The position numbers were made by a program, and so were the translations under genes. Of a stretch of 64,000 bases of DNA, positions 22,028 through 31,805 are shown in pieces. The stretch is from Flectonema sp. DT1601 (Eukaryota > Euglenozoa > Diplonemea > Diplonemida > Diplonemidae). The notes beneath the pieces were generated by a model, which was given only the letters and a program-made list of their open reading frames with translations, did no database searches and was not told the DNA's origin. The stretch's first letter is position 1; every line of letters begins with the position of its first letter. Where the stretch lies: positions 62,001-126,000 of the forward strand of contig OZ025824.1 in NCBI GenBank assembly GCA_964019425.1, written 5' to 3'.

Positions 22028-22057
22028 GTCGGCCTTAGTTAGTGTGCAAGCCGACTC
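22028..22057. other. Perfect 7-bp inverted repeat (potential hairpin)
   Basis: AGTCGGC at 22028-22034 pairs with GCCGACT at 22051-22057, with a 16-nt loop. It sits in the gap between the histidine phosphatase stop and the SLBP start. A further CAGTCGGCTGA lies at about 22107. It is not the histone stem-loop consensus. A 3' UTR or processing role is speculative. Confidence 0.4.
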
Positions 22058-22165
22058 AGTAAGTCTTCTTACGGATATTACTATCTTACGGTGAAGAAAT
22101 GAACAGTCGGCTGATCAGAATCACCGATGGGAAGATAAACCGTGTAGAGTTCAGGTTCTGATGAC

Positions 22166-22915
22166 TTACACTCGTGGGACTCCGGCTGAAGGTTCACGTG
22201 CTCGCGTCTTCACGCATAAGGGCCGAGTATTTGTTTTATTCGCTGTCTTTGTCCCGAGAGGAAGAATAGCATCAACGAATCTCCAACTCATGTCAGAAGA
22301 TCGAATGAACTCAACACAAACACAATACGGAAGCTTCACGTGGACTGAATTCGCTTTCTTCAGCGTGGTGCGAATGCCTTCGCGGTGTGTGACTACGATC
22401 GGAACAGATTGCGATCCTTTTAGTGAATCGAGAATTGAATTAAGAGCAGAAGAATACGTGTCAGTCAGCCCTCCATGAACTCTATCTGAGACGGGAAAGT
22501 CTTCAATCATGTCGATGAATGACTTGTCTTCTTGTCCTGACATTCGTAATCCTTTCAGACCTGCTCTTCTAGCAGCAGCAGCACATTGGAATGCTCCAGG
22601 AGTAATAATCAACTCTTTACTTCCAAGTACTCTTCCAGCACTTGCTGCTGTTCCCAGCGTACGTAGAGCTGGACTAACAAAGAGAAGAGTGTCTTCTACT
22701 GCGATACTCCTCCTCCGTAGCTGCGTCTTCAATGCGAGTCCCGCAGTTTTCGCCTGAACCTTACCATTATTAGTTAATGGAGGGTCATGGTGATTATTAG
22801 GAGTTCGTATCGATGCCCACAACTCTCTATTTGACTCGTCCAATCGCTCTCCGTGACGAAGGAGAAACACACGCTGCTCTCCCGGTGCTAATCGATCACT
22901 TGGAAAAGACGTCAT
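22166..22915 (-). CDS. Histidine phosphatase superfamily (phosphoglycerate mutase-like) protein
   Basis: 249 aa. The catalytic RHG motif is at residues 20-22 (VFLLRHGERLD). The expected PLTNNGKVQA segment follows (the PLTxxGxxQA motif after the phosphohistidine strand), and the second catalytic His is in VVTHREGIR. A YSSALNSILDSL helix precedes it, as in the branch-1 family. Members are phosphatases or mutases acting through a phospho-His intermediate. Substrate cannot be told from sequence. It is closest in style to small eukaryotic PGAM-like phosphatases rather than glycolytic enzymes. The start at MTSFPSD is chosen because the 21 codons upstream are AT-rich leader. A TTTGATTAACAG signal lies 20 nt upstream. 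The last 30 residues are a basic, Thr-rich tail. Confidence 0.85.
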   Translation of the reverse strand: MTSFPSDRLAPGEQRVFLLRHGERLDESNRELWASIRTPNNHHDPPLTNNGKVQAKTAGLALKTQLRRRSIAVEDTLLFVSPALRTLGTAASAGRVLGSKELIITPGAFQCAAAARRAGLKGLRMSGQEDKSFIDMIEDFPVSDRVHGGLTDTYSSALNSILDSLKGSQSVPIVVTHREGIRTTLKKANSVHVKLPYCVCVEFIRSSDMSWRFVDAILPLGTKTANKTNTRPLCVKTRAREPSAGVPRV

Positions 22916-23711
22916 TTTAAGTTTGTAATTAAATCTGTTAATCAAACAGTTGATTACTCTGAGCAGTACTTTAAGCAACGAGTTATTAACGAAAGAGTTA
23001 CGAAAGCACTCTTGGACTTGATAATCATCCTCCTGAAAAGGAGGTCAGAACTAATAACAAAAAGATAGTCGAAATGCAAAGGAAACTTTGTTTTCTTTTG
23101 CTCTAATTCACTTCTGGCCTTATCTGGACTCTTTTTATTCTTTTCTACTAAACGATAAAATAAATTATTCAACTCGAGCAACTAACTGAGAAGGTCTTGC
23201 GTTGCGCAAACAAACTACTACTACTCGCAACTAACAAATTAACTTTCTGACTAGGATAGATAAAGAGGTCGATTCCATTACGTGTTGTGCATCATCGATA
23301 TAGCGAACTAAGGAGAGCATGGGGTTAACTATTGACGAGGCAACAGCAACGTAAGCAGACCAAATCTTGTTAGGGGTTGCTATGGTCTTGCTTAGACGAG
23401 GCATCTTGATCACAGCATGTCATTGTCAGCTTTCCACTACCTTGTCCGATTGTGGACAAAAGTTAATTATGTAGAGTTTACGTAAACAATGAGGAAAATC
23501 AAAAGAAATAAAAAAACTAACTGAAAACAAACCCTCGCTGAGTAAACAAAAATAAACACCAGCAGAACTCTTCAGTTTGAATATACAAGCGGAGTCCTAC
23601 ATCACTACTTGAATTTTATTTCATTCTTTCTGTGGAGACTTCTGCCTCACTGGCAGACACGTGACTGTTGCTTCCTTCGTCTTCATAACTCTAACTCTAA
23701 GAAGAATAACT
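22916..23711 (-). other. Gap with one possible small gene
   Basis: AT-rich sequence. The only candidate I see is the 57-codon frame listed separately at 23231-23404. No RNA gene or repeat was recognised. Confidence 0.5.
23231..23404 (-). CDS. Possible small hydrophobic protein, 57 aa
   Basis: An ATG frame beginning MPRLSKTIATPNKIWSAYVA, with a moderately hydrophobic middle (VAVASSIVNPMLSLV) and a plain ending. Composition and codon use look protein-like, and it is on the same strand as its neighbours. The length and the hydrophobic segment would suit a small mitochondrial membrane subunit, but I cannot assign a family. It may also be spurious. Confidence 0.35.
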   Translation of the reverse strand: MPRLSKTIATPNKIWSAYVAVASSIVNPMLSLVRYIDDAQHVMESTSLSILVRKLIC

Positions 23712-24153
23712 TTAAGAAGGAATTGATGAAACAGCGCACATCTCTTGAGGAGGTTCTTCGACGTCGTCGATTTCAACAAGTTCTGGGATTGGAATTCTAC
23801 TATTTCTAAATGACTCCACATCGCTAACCCAGCGTAACATCTTCGCCAGCTCAGCACCAGTCAGTACCGGGTACGCTAACTCGTCGTTTGTGTTTGCTTC
23901 GGTTATGTCCTTAGCACTGATTTGTGTGTCTTCTCTCGTTAGAATGAATTCCTCGGAATTAATTATTGCGTCCTCTTCCTCCTCCTCCTGTTTGTCGAGT
24001 TGCTGACTTTTGAAATTCTCTCGTCCGCTCCTCTACTCTGTCTGAGCAACATAAACTGTGGTGAAAAAACAAACAACATACGTGATGTTCTTCTTTTTTT
24101 AATTTTAATAGCGCCTCGTTTGGAGTCTTCTGACGTGAGACTCCGCACCCCAT
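23712..24153 (-). CDS. Two-exon small acidic protein with an MGCG acylation-type N-terminus
   Basis: Exon 1 is 24082-24153 and encodes MGCGVSRQKTPNEALLKLKK plus EEHH. Exon 2 is 23712-24032. The 49-nt intron 24033-24081 has a GTATGT donor and a TAG acceptor and is phase 0. The joined product is 130 aa. Gly2, Cys3 and Ser6 fit N-myristoylation (MGxxxS) plus palmitoylation of Cys3, so membrane anchoring is inferred. The remainder is acidic (QEEEEEDAIINSEEF) with a Pro/Glu-rich end (ELVEIDDVEEPPQEM). The architecture recalls small lipidated scaffolds such as LAMTOR1, but I see no sequence match and do not claim it. The intron is predicted only from frame: exon 2 is open for 107 codons with protein-like composition and lacks its own start. 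The alternative acceptor CACAG 23 nt earlier gives a different, shorter frame. Confidence 0.6.
24033..24081 (-). other. Predicted intron in the MGCG protein gene
   Basis: GTATGTTG donor, TAG acceptor, 49 nt. The donor matches those of the cyclophilin, PUB and 52.7-55.2 kb genes. The acceptor choice is set by the downstream open frame. Confidence 0.55.
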
Positions 24154-24568
24154 TAGAAATGTTGAGACCCGTCGTGCTTGTCGGGATTCATGGGATTCTC
24201 ATTTACAACACTGCGAGGGGAGAATTGGAATATGAGTACTGAAATACTCTCTCACTGCTTCCCTCATTGCTTCGCCACCTGAAATTAAAATGAAGTTTTC
24301 AAGGAATGCTGAACCCAATCGGAATCGACGTTTTTTAGAATGGCACGCTTACCTAACAAAAGATACTCTTGAATAAAAGAAATACTCAGAAGTAATTAAA
24401 TAAAAGCAACCCATCAAATGGTTACCAGTCTTGGGATAGAATCCTTTCAGTAAAAAACTATTTTATCATTTCAAAGTTATTGCGAGGAAGTACTTTAGAA
24501 TGTTGCGAATACCTGTTTTAGCATCGTCGGGATAGGAATGGAACAAGTGATCCGTTCGATGAGTTTGT

Positions 24569-24826
24569 TCAACTGGTGCTTCCCTGTTCGTATTGTCTTC
24601 TGATTACTTCAGCAGACACTCCTTCTGATGAAATAGGAGCTGGAGCTGATCTCGGAAGAGTATTTCTGTCGTACAACAGACTGTCAGCAACCGCCTCCTC
24701 ATCTTCATCATTCTTACGATCTGCGTACTGACACCACCAGGACTGCTGAGATCTGTCCAACTTACGAATCTTATCTTCCGCACTCACAGTACCGTGAATA
24801 GCTGCTAGTGCTTCCTTTGATACCAT
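24569..24826 (-). CDS. Small hydrophilic protein, 85 aa
   Basis: Begins MVSKEALAAIHGTVSAEDKI. It has a Trp pair (QQSWWCQYADRKN), an acidic run (NDEDEEA), and ends VIRRQYEQGSTS. Codon use is like the neighbouring genes, and an ATCAG acceptor-like signal lies 26 nt upstream of the start. No family recognised. A further coding-like stretch follows the stop in another frame (see findings), so the true 3' end may involve introns. Confidence 0.55.
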   Translation of the reverse strand: MVSKEALAAIHGTVSAEDKIRKLDRSQQSWWCQYADRKNDEDEEAVADSLLYDRNTLPRSAPAPISSEGVSAEVIRRQYEQGSTS

Positions 24827-25021
24827 CTTTTTAATTTTATTATCTCTGGACCTGATTTAAGAATTAATAATTACGAAGACAATACTACTTTAATATTATA
24901 AACAATTCATTCTATCATACAATACAGGTTAGTTAGGAACTGACTCAGAAGAACTCTACTCGTTCGATACAATTGGAAAAGACGGAAACTCTTTTCGTAC
25001 AAAGAAGGGACTGAAATCTCA

Positions 25022-27595
25022 TCATCGATAGTGAGGAGATAAGAAGACGGGTTTCGTCGATAAATAATGTTTTAGAGCAACATTGCGAGATGCCGCTATT
25101 GGAAGCAGCGGTCGTGAAAGACTTCGAGCATGTTGCTTAGCGATTGAAATGCAAAGAGCGCGCCACGAAACAGAAGTAGCGCTGCAGGCAGAAAGCTCCT
25201 CCTTTGGAACAAATCGAAAGACAGCGAGCAGAACGTCCACGGGAAGAAATGACGAAATGGATTCGAATTGAAGAGAACAAACAGAATTCCCATATCCGAT
25301 TTGAATCTGAGTTGGGTGACATCCCAGAATGATGAGAAGACGCGATGCCTTCTTTGTAAACAAACCATTCCTTCCTTGTCTAGCACCCCAATAAGAATCT
25401 GATATCAGACTCCTGTCTGTTGTCGATTCAGTTCGCCATCTCTCAGTTCGTTCAGCAGCTCGTCTTTTTGTTGGAGTGATAACTCGAACCTTTCGCTCTG
25501 GTTTGTGTTGCACAGCTACGTCTGTCTCTGACAACTGTCTACTCCTTTGATTACAAGGCATTAGTGAGATGGGTGTCTTTTTTATAGAAGTCACGTCGCC
25601 GTCATATCTCGTTCGAACCCTCCCAACAATCGGCGACGTTCCCCGACGGAGGACAGATGGTTTTGATATATTTCTCTTCGAAGGATTCGTATGTTTTAGT
25701 GACCCCCGTCGGGGTGTTGGACCCACAGTGAGAGGCGCAGGTTGTGGAACAGGTGACCTACTTCCTTCTCGCAGAAGGTCGCTGTCTGATTGAACAATTT
25801 GAACATTTCGAAGTGGAGAAGAATTCGATGGCACGCCAGCAGGAGTAGCACATCGCGACGGCAGAGGTAGTGGTTTACAAAACAATGCAGAGTTAGAAGG
25901 GTCGTCATTTGAAGAGTGAATCGGACTCAGTTTAGTTTTAGAACCACCACCACCACCGCCCTGCCTCCTTTGTGGAGAAGTAATTCGAAGATTGCTTTCT
26001 GCATTCATCCGATTAGACTTCTCAATTAGATCAGCTGAGATGGATATCTCCTTTAGTGTTGTTGATCTTTGTTGTTGTTGGTTACGAAGAGATCTGACTG
26101 GGGAATACTTTCTCTCATCATTCGATCGTTTCCTGGGAGGAGATATTAAATGTTCGCCTCCCTGAATTGTTATATCTGAAACACTTTGGAGCTTTTGCTG
26201 CCGACTAGAACGTGAGGGAGAAACAGACGCAGAGAGAGAACTCGATCGTCTCTGTTTGTAAGGAGTTCTGCTATTCGACGGAGGAGGAGGAGTTTTACTT
26301 CTAATTGGGGACGTTCTGCTGGTTTTCAAGATTTCTGACTTCTGCATCAGCGGAGGTGGAGGTGGAGGTGGAGGAGGTGTCAAAACTCTGTTAGTAATAT
26401 TTATTTTCCCCTCCCGAGATGGAGGTGACATAATTGAATTATAATCCTCAAGGAAGTGAGATGGCGACACTACCAGTCTGTTTGGTTCTGTCGGATAGCT
26501 GCCAACGAACAGACTTCTGTTGGGAGTGATGACATGTGGCTGCCGACTCTTCTTTCTGAAAGTACCGCACAGAGGAGTATCAGAGTTCGATAGAAGTTGC
26601 TGTTCGGCTTTTTCAACTTTAGCAGCGTCTCTGGCTCTCACAAATCGCTTCGAGTGAAAACTGTTTTCAGCACCAGATTCATTTTGATTAATATTTCTTG
26701 ATTCGTAGCTCCCGGACACCACCTCTTCGATTTGAGAAGTAGAATCAGTTTTCACTGCGGTGGTTACTTTTGTTGTTGAGAACTCAATTCTACCATCGCG
26801 AGATTTAATTTGAGGTTTAAGATGAGTAACGAGAACGATTGTATCAAAACCTTCTATCCATCGAAGTGAACTTTTGAAGAGCTTCTGATGGTCAGGAAGT
26901 GAATACCAAACTATTTCATCAATCGACGTACTTCTAATGTTTTCCATTCGAAGATAAGATGGCGAAGAACTTGAAAGCCGAAGTGAGTGCGGAATGACTT
27001 CCTGAAAGACGTCGCTGAGATAGTTTGAAGATAACAACTGCTGAGTGGGCGGCTGACTGATCAAAGTGTGCTGAGAAGTTTCGGGTTTTATGAAATGTGG
27101 TTTTGATGGAAATAAAGAACTCTTCCTCTTTCTTACAACAATCCGTCCCTTCTCATCACACTCTGCTGTCGCTCTTATAAAACAAACACAAAAACTGTTA
27201 ACTTCCTCATCATCAATTCGAAGTATCGAAATATCAATTCGACTTCCGACAGCAGACACGGCGATTTGACTTCTCTTCGTAACGAAAGAGGAATAGTAAG
27301 TTATTGAAGTGTTTCTGACTTCTTCTGTCAATGAAGTGGTTCGATTCAAAGTTCTGTTTATTAGTTTTGAAGTTTTCGCCAACAAAGAAATTGAGTACTC
27401 CCCCGAAAGTTGAATATCACCAGCAGCAGTAATCTGATTTAATAATAACGACATCCTTCCTTCTGTTGCCAAAGTGATGATATTCTTTACTCTCTCAGCT
27501 GACTTCCCACTGCCTGCTGCCATACTTCGATAGACATCCCACTGCGCACAGATCTCTTCAACTTTCCGCAGAATCAGATTCTCTACCGGCAACAT
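25022..27595 (-). CDS. Large Pro/Ser/Arg-rich protein with a C-terminal F-box
   Basis: 857 aa. The N-terminal ~330 residues are mixed and probably folded (from MLPVENLILRKVEEICAQWD to WIEGFDTIVLVTHLK). Residues about 340-720 are disordered: basic, Ser/Pro/Arg-rich, with a run of nine prolines. Near the C-terminus (about 777-825) the segment FLPVDVLLAVFRFVPKEELS followed by VSWRALC matches the F-box pattern (LPxDxLxxVFxxLxxxELxxxxxVxxxWxxLC). By family knowledge an F-box would link Skp1-Cullin E3 ligase to a substrate, though F-boxes are usually N-terminal. The linker just before it (SYWGARQGRNGLFTKKASR) is odd and could be an unremoved intron. An AATTCTTCCCCAG signal lies 12 nt upstream of the start. 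Target unknown. Confidence 0.7.
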   Translation of the reverse strand: MLPVENLILRKVEEICAQWDVYRSMAAGSGKSAERVKNIITLATEGRMSLLLNQITAAGDIQLSGEYSISLLAKTSKLINRTLNRTTSLTEEVRNTSITYYSSFVTKRSQIAVSAVGSRIDISILRIDDEEVNSFCVCFIRATAECDEKGRIVVRKRKSSLFPSKPHFIKPETSQHTLISQPPTQQLLSSNYLSDVFQEVIPHSLRLSSSSPSYLRMENIRSTSIDEIVWYSLPDHQKLFKSSLRWIEGFDTIVLVTHLKPQIKSRDGRIEFSTTKVTTAVKTDSTSQIEEVVSGSYESRNINQNESGAENSFHSKRFVRARDAAKVEKAEQQLLSNSDTPLCGTFRKKSRQPHVITPNRSLFVGSYPTEPNRLVVSPSHFLEDYNSIMSPPSREGKINITNRVLTPPPPPPPPPLMQKSEILKTSRTSPIRSKTPPPPSNSRTPYKQRRSSSLSASVSPSRSSRQQKLQSVSDITIQGGEHLISPPRKRSNDERKYSPVRSLRNQQQQRSTTLKEISISADLIEKSNRMNAESNLRITSPQRRQGGGGGGSKTKLSPIHSSNDDPSNSALFCKPLPLPSRCATPAGVPSNSSPLRNVQIVQSDSDLLREGSRSPVPQPAPLTVGPTPRRGSLKHTNPSKRNISKPSVLRRGTSPIVGRVRTRYDGDVTSIKKTPISLMPCNQRSRQLSETDVAVQHKPERKVRVITPTKRRAAERTERWRTESTTDRSLISDSYWGARQGRNGLFTKKASRLLIILGCHPTQIQIGYGNSVCSLQFESISSFLPVDVLLAVFRFVPKEELSACSATSVSWRALCISIAKQHARSLSRPLLPIAASRNVALKHYLSTKPVFLSPHYR

Positions 27596-27969
27596 ACTTT
27601 ACGGGGCTGGGGAAGAATTAATTGAGCGAGCAACGAGTTATTCTCAAAAAAAAAAGAGAAGGGAATACTTTCGTTCTTTTTCCTACAAAACAAACACACG
27701 AATGACACAAATTAGTGGAAAAGAAAACAGAAATGCCGTCTCAAAGATGGTTAATAAGGAAAGAACCGTCTGTCCAATACTTCTATGACTTGACTGGATC
27801 AGACTAGACGAGTAGTATTATTATTCATTACCAACTAGTAATTAATGACGTCAGTCAGCGTCAGAAACTTGAAAGTAAAACGTTCGGCTGTATAAAACAA
27901 AAGAAAAACAATTTCCCTATCGATAAATGTTATGTGAAACACTAAATAGAACTTCAAAAGTGATTTGAC
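27596..27969. other. Gap between F-box and serine hydrolase genes
   Basis: 374 bp, AT-rich. It holds the 5' leader of the F-box gene and the 3' flank of the hydrolase gene. A GTATAAAAC on the plus strand (about 27890) has no open frame after it. Confidence 0.6.
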
Positions 27970-29250
27970 TTAAGGAGAGCAGTCACAATGACCAAAAAAG
28001 TAGCCGCTGTGTGTAAAAGTGCAGGTAGGCTTTGGCTTACCTTCCAAGTGATTCAAAATATGATTGTACGCTAGGCAGAGAGCGTACGACGGCTGGTCTT
28101 GCTCTTGGATTTCGATATTTGAGGCCACCGTCAGAGTGAAGTTGAGTTTCGGATAGTAATTTGTACTACTTTGATATCCGTAAGTAGCGCCAAGATGGCC
28201 CCACGATTCTCCAATTGGACCAAACTTCCCCGTTGATAGAGTCTGATTGAAAGAACAATATCCATATCCGTGTTGTCCAATACCAGCGCATCCCTTCTCG
28301 TGAAGGTCGCATGCGATTGTTGTGTTCTTTAGAAGTTCTTCGTTTGCTCTGCTCAGAACGGATCCGGGAGTTCCGTACATCAGCTGCGTCCACTTCGCCA
28401 TTTCGAGTGGGGTGCTAATTACGTTGCCAGCTGTCCAACCGCCGAGACAGGAAACGTTCCAAACATCGAAACCTTTTACTTGGACTTCATCATATCCGTG
28501 AACTCGAGTGTACTTCGAACAGGGACCAGAGTCAGCAAATCGAATGTTTGAAATGTTAACATCGTCACCGTAGATGTCGTCAAATGTTGGAATCACATCT
28601 CGCTGACGAAAGTCTTGCCAAGTCTCTGCACCAGAGATCTCTGCCAGCAGTAGACCTAAGAGAATGAAACCCGTACTTGAATAGTATTGTTTAGTACCTG
28701 GTGGGAATACTCCTGGTACGTTCATACTTTGATCTGTAATTATCTCTATTGGACCATAGTCATGTCCTGGATTATTATATTGTCTTATTCTCCAAGGGTC
28801 ACCAGGTAGCCAAGTAGTATCGTAGTCAGGGACTCCTCCAGTCATGTGAATGAGCTGTCTGACTGTAACCTCATTTATGACGTCACCAAATCGATAAGCG
28901 AGAGTAGTCCCGTTAGTTCTCATCATAAAAGGATCGATAATCGGAGAGATCTTGTCGTCTAGTTTTAGTTTCCCTTCGTCTACTAATTTCAGAACAGCTG
29001 ACCCTGTAAAGGTTTTCGTCACTGAACCCCAAATAAAGTCATCAGTCACTTCTGCAGTAGTCCCATCAGACCTGTCTATGACACCAGCTGCTGCTGCAGC
29101 ACTCTTCCCCTGCGAATCGTAGTAGGCAATTGAAATGCTGCAATTGTATTTGAGAGCTGTCTTCTCTGCAATCGGTTTTAGTATCGCTGTAATGTCATCC
29201 TGCAGTGTGGCTGCGACAAGTACTGGGAGAGCCGAGAGCAGTGACGACAT
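27970..29250 (-). CDS. Secreted beta-lactamase-like (class C/serine hydrolase) protein
   Basis: 426 aa. A hydrophobic start (MSSLLSALPVLVAATLQ) is likely a signal peptide. The catalytic SxxK is S76-V-T-K79 in FIWGSVTKTFTG. LIHMTGGVPDYD corresponds to the LLxHTSGLxDY segment of the family. YYSSTGFILLG at 189-199 supplies the Tyr of the YxN-like motif (Y190-S-S), and GHLGATYGYQS supplies the HxG version of the KTG box. This is the eukaryotic/bacterial serine-hydrolase (LACTB/esterase EstB/D-Ala-D-Ala carboxypeptidase-like) fold. Likely substrates are peptides or esters in the extracellular space or a digestive vacuole, not proven. Several Cys and N-glycosylation sequons (NVSC, NTTI) fit secretion. 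TATAAAAG lies about 45 nt upstream and a pyrimidine tract ending in TTTAG (29260-29264) is 10 nt upstream of the start. Confidence 0.88.
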   Translation of the reverse strand: MSSLLSALPVLVAATLQDDITAILKPIAEKTALKYNCSISIAYYDSQGKSAAAAAGVIDRSDGTTAEVTDDFIWGSVTKTFTGSAVLKLVDEGKLKLDDKISPIIDPFMMRTNGTTLAYRFGDVINEVTVRQLIHMTGGVPDYDTTWLPGDPWRIRQYNNPGHDYGPIEIITDQSMNVPGVFPPGTKQYYSSTGFILLGLLLAEISGAETWQDFRQRDVIPTFDDIYGDDVNISNIRFADSGPCSKYTRVHGYDEVQVKGFDVWNVSCLGGWTAGNVISTPLEMAKWTQLMYGTPGSVLSRANEELLKNTTIACDLHEKGCAGIGQHGYGYCSFNQTLSTGKFGPIGESWGHLGATYGYQSSTNYYPKLNFTLTVASNIEIQEQDQPSYALCLAYNHILNHLEGKPKPTCTFTHSGYFFGHCDCSP

Positions 29251-29288
29251 TTTATTATCCTAAAGGGGAAGGGAATAGTTAATCACTA

Positions 29289-29296
29289 CTTTTATA
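29289..29296 (-). promoter_or_regulatory. TATA box of the serine hydrolase gene
   Basis: GTATAAAAG on the minus strand, about 28 nt upstream of the TTTAG/GATAATA junction before the start codon. The spacing fits a TATA box with transcription starting near 29260. This offers a promoter-based alternative to splicing for that pyrimidine-AG signal. Confidence 0.45.
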
Positions 29297-29509
29297 CATT
29301 CCAACACAACACAACAAACTACTTACATTAGACAGCCTTCTATTTGTTGCTGTAAAAGAATTACGAGAACTGAGTACTGAGAAGGATCACAAACATTTTA
29401 TTGCAACTCGATCGATAAAATAAAAGTGTCCTGAAAAAGACAACAAAACCGACGAGAATACTCAGCAGATGTGTAAATGAAATGAAATCACAACAGAGAG
29501 AAGGTACAA

Positions 29510-31805
29510 TCAGTACAGCGCCGCTTGAAGCTCAGGAATCTGAGCAATCGCATCTTCAGCAGGTTGATAGACGAGTAAGTGCTGCAGTAATGAAGAGAGA
29601 AGAGAATGCTCGTTAGCTGAACACGTCTTTTGTATCTTTGCGAGAAGGGTAACGACACCAGCTTTCAGCAACGCTCTTTTAAAAAGTGGATTCGATGATG
29701 AAGCGAAGGCTAAAAGTGATCGAAGTGTCAACAAGTAATTATCAGACAAGAACGACCGAGTTATTATTAAATTCAATCCACCAATCGACTGAACACTTTG
29801 ACGGTCTGCTTCAGACTGACAGCAACAGAGAGTCAACTCAATGATAGAGTTGCAGAGCTGGTTCACTTTTTTTGTTTTTTTTGATAATTGCGACAACCCG
29901 ATGTATGTTACTGTTGGAAGGACTTTATCAAAAATAATATCTCTCCTCGACAGACAGAGTGAGCAACTACAGTCTGTGAGATTACATAACAATTCCTCAC
30001 AGTTTTCAGTAGAAGTTAAAAACATATTAAAGTACGTCAGCAGTGCTTCTTCATCATTTAGTAGTAAAGATCTAAATAATTGAGAATACTTAGCGAGAGT
30101 GCTGTACAATGAGGAGACTTCTTTCATTACTTTTGAATTCCAAACCCAAAACCCAAAAGTACTAATTACGGATTTCAGATGGTACTTTTCAAACTTTTCA
30201 ACGATGTCAGGCTGCTCTGCAGCTGCCTTTCGCAACGCCTCGTCCAGAAGTGAACAAACAGCGATCGTCATTTTAATTGAAGTTCTCGTAGACGTTGCTG
30301 TCAAAATATTACAAAGTGTTCCGAGAGAGATAAATATCATCCATCGATAGCCATCCGTCTTTCTGGTTGTCACAGCAAGTGCGTTGATCACCGAAAGCGC
30401 ATTCTCTTCGTTGAAGATACGCAACTTCAGTTGTCCAGATGCGATTACTGTACAGATCTGTTTGAGTATTCTAATGAATTTATTCCAATAAATTAAAACA
30501 ATAAACAAGTACCTGAATAACGCTGTGCTTCTTAAGATCTGCAGGAGAACAGGCCGCAGGTCTGCTAATTATTGAAATGATTCTCCAAACCGTCGCAACC
30601 AAATCGGGGAGAGTTCTCACCGCGTGTAATGCTCCAATTAGTGGAAGAGTCGCACGCGCTTCATCCATTAATGTTATCGCTAGTTTCTCATCAAGTTCAG
30701 ACAGAGGTTCTAATGTACTCAAAACTCTTCGAAGTAGAGACAGTTGACGTTTTTGCAACAAACCAATTAGAGCAGAAATAGTGTTGTTCTCAAGAATACA
30801 TCTGACGACTGTTTCTTTAAAGTAATTATAATTCTCTTTATCATCAACTGATTTCGTAGATAGGAGTCCTCTGATCACACAATTAATTGTTAAAACTGCT
30901 TCAGAATGAAGTTCTACTTTTGACTGCTGTTTTATAACATCAGAAGCAAGTCGTAAAGAAGTTTCTACCGCGTGGAGTCGGAAGTGATGAGTTGTTTCGA
31001 GTTCAGCTGTTGATATGTCGTTTGAATTGTTTTGTTCTTCGAGTTGCTTACGAGCCATCAACATCCGATACCTTTTAAGGATTGATAGGCTTTCGTTGGT
31101 TTCTTTACTTTCTGATATTTGATCATTTGGTGTTGTTGACGTGACGGATACTTTCAGTCGAGTGTCTTCTGGACTTCTCTCAGTTTTTAAAACCATCGAC
31201 GGAGAGAGAGCCTGAATTAGATACCAAAAAGTTAATAACAATTCCTTAGATTCACCAGCCCTGTCAGAGATGTCTCTAATTGTTGATATCATCCTCGTTG
31301 TGTGGATTAGCTGACTGTGATCCACTACTCGTTGTTCAACTGCTCGTCTAATTTCATTTTCCTCTTCCCGTGCGGCATCTCTCTCAAGTGCCTTTTCTCG
31401 AGCAGACTTTTCCTTCTTCATAAAACAGGTGCTCACTACCTTCCACTTCTTTCCTTCAGTTTGAGGCTCCAGTAGCTTACTGTCACAACTCCGTCTGAGA
31501 ATGTCTGCCGCAAGACATCGAACAGCTGAAGCATCATTCCCGTGAGTTATGACAACTCCACAAATCCAAATAATCGCATCGTCGTTAATACAATCTGACA
31601 GATTAAATAACTCATCGAGTCGCATTACTGTAGTCTTCACATCCATTCCATGATGACGAAGTGCACTCCTACCTAAGGACTCGACAGGTTTAAGTGAAGG
31701 TACGATTAGTATCGAAGAGTCTTTACATGAATGAACACAATCAACAGTATTTACTACAGCTGTTTGTTTTATTCGAGTGAGTACAACATCAATGTCAGCC
31801 ATCAT
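29510..31805 (-). CDS. Large alpha-helical repeat (armadillo-like) protein, two exons
   Basis: Exon 1 is 30513-31805 and exon 2 is 29510-30457. The 55-nt intron 30458-30512 has a GTACTT donor and an ACAG acceptor and is phase 0. The join reads KKHSVIQ then ICTVIASGQLKLRI, extending a helix, and gives a 746-aa product. The predicted protein is nearly all helix with short Leu/Ile-rich repeats (for example VINALAVTTRKT, LTLRSLLAFASSSN, SLLSSLLQHLLVYQ), as in armadillo/HEAT scaffolds. A basic/acidic coiled stretch (KKEKSAREKALERDAAREEE) lies about residues 130-160. No specific orthologue is recognised; a cytosolic or ciliary scaffold is a guess. The separate reading of exon 2 from an internal TTG is not supported. 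Confidence 0.75.
30458..30512 (-). other. Predicted intron in the helical-repeat gene
   Basis: 55 nt, donor GTACTTG, acceptor AAACAG. The nearer TAG acceptor (41-42 nt in) would shift the frame, so the CAG site is preferred. Confidence 0.7.

Noticed and set aside
23621-24010. Open frames on both strands overlapping exon 2 of the MGCG gene
   Set aside because: The exon 2 frame has the most protein-like composition and a spliceable start; the others are shadows.
29510-30508. Separate gene starting inside the intron of the helical-repeat gene
   Set aside because: The first codon is TTG and the start of the frame reads intron sequence; splicing at 30512/30458 gives one continuous protein.
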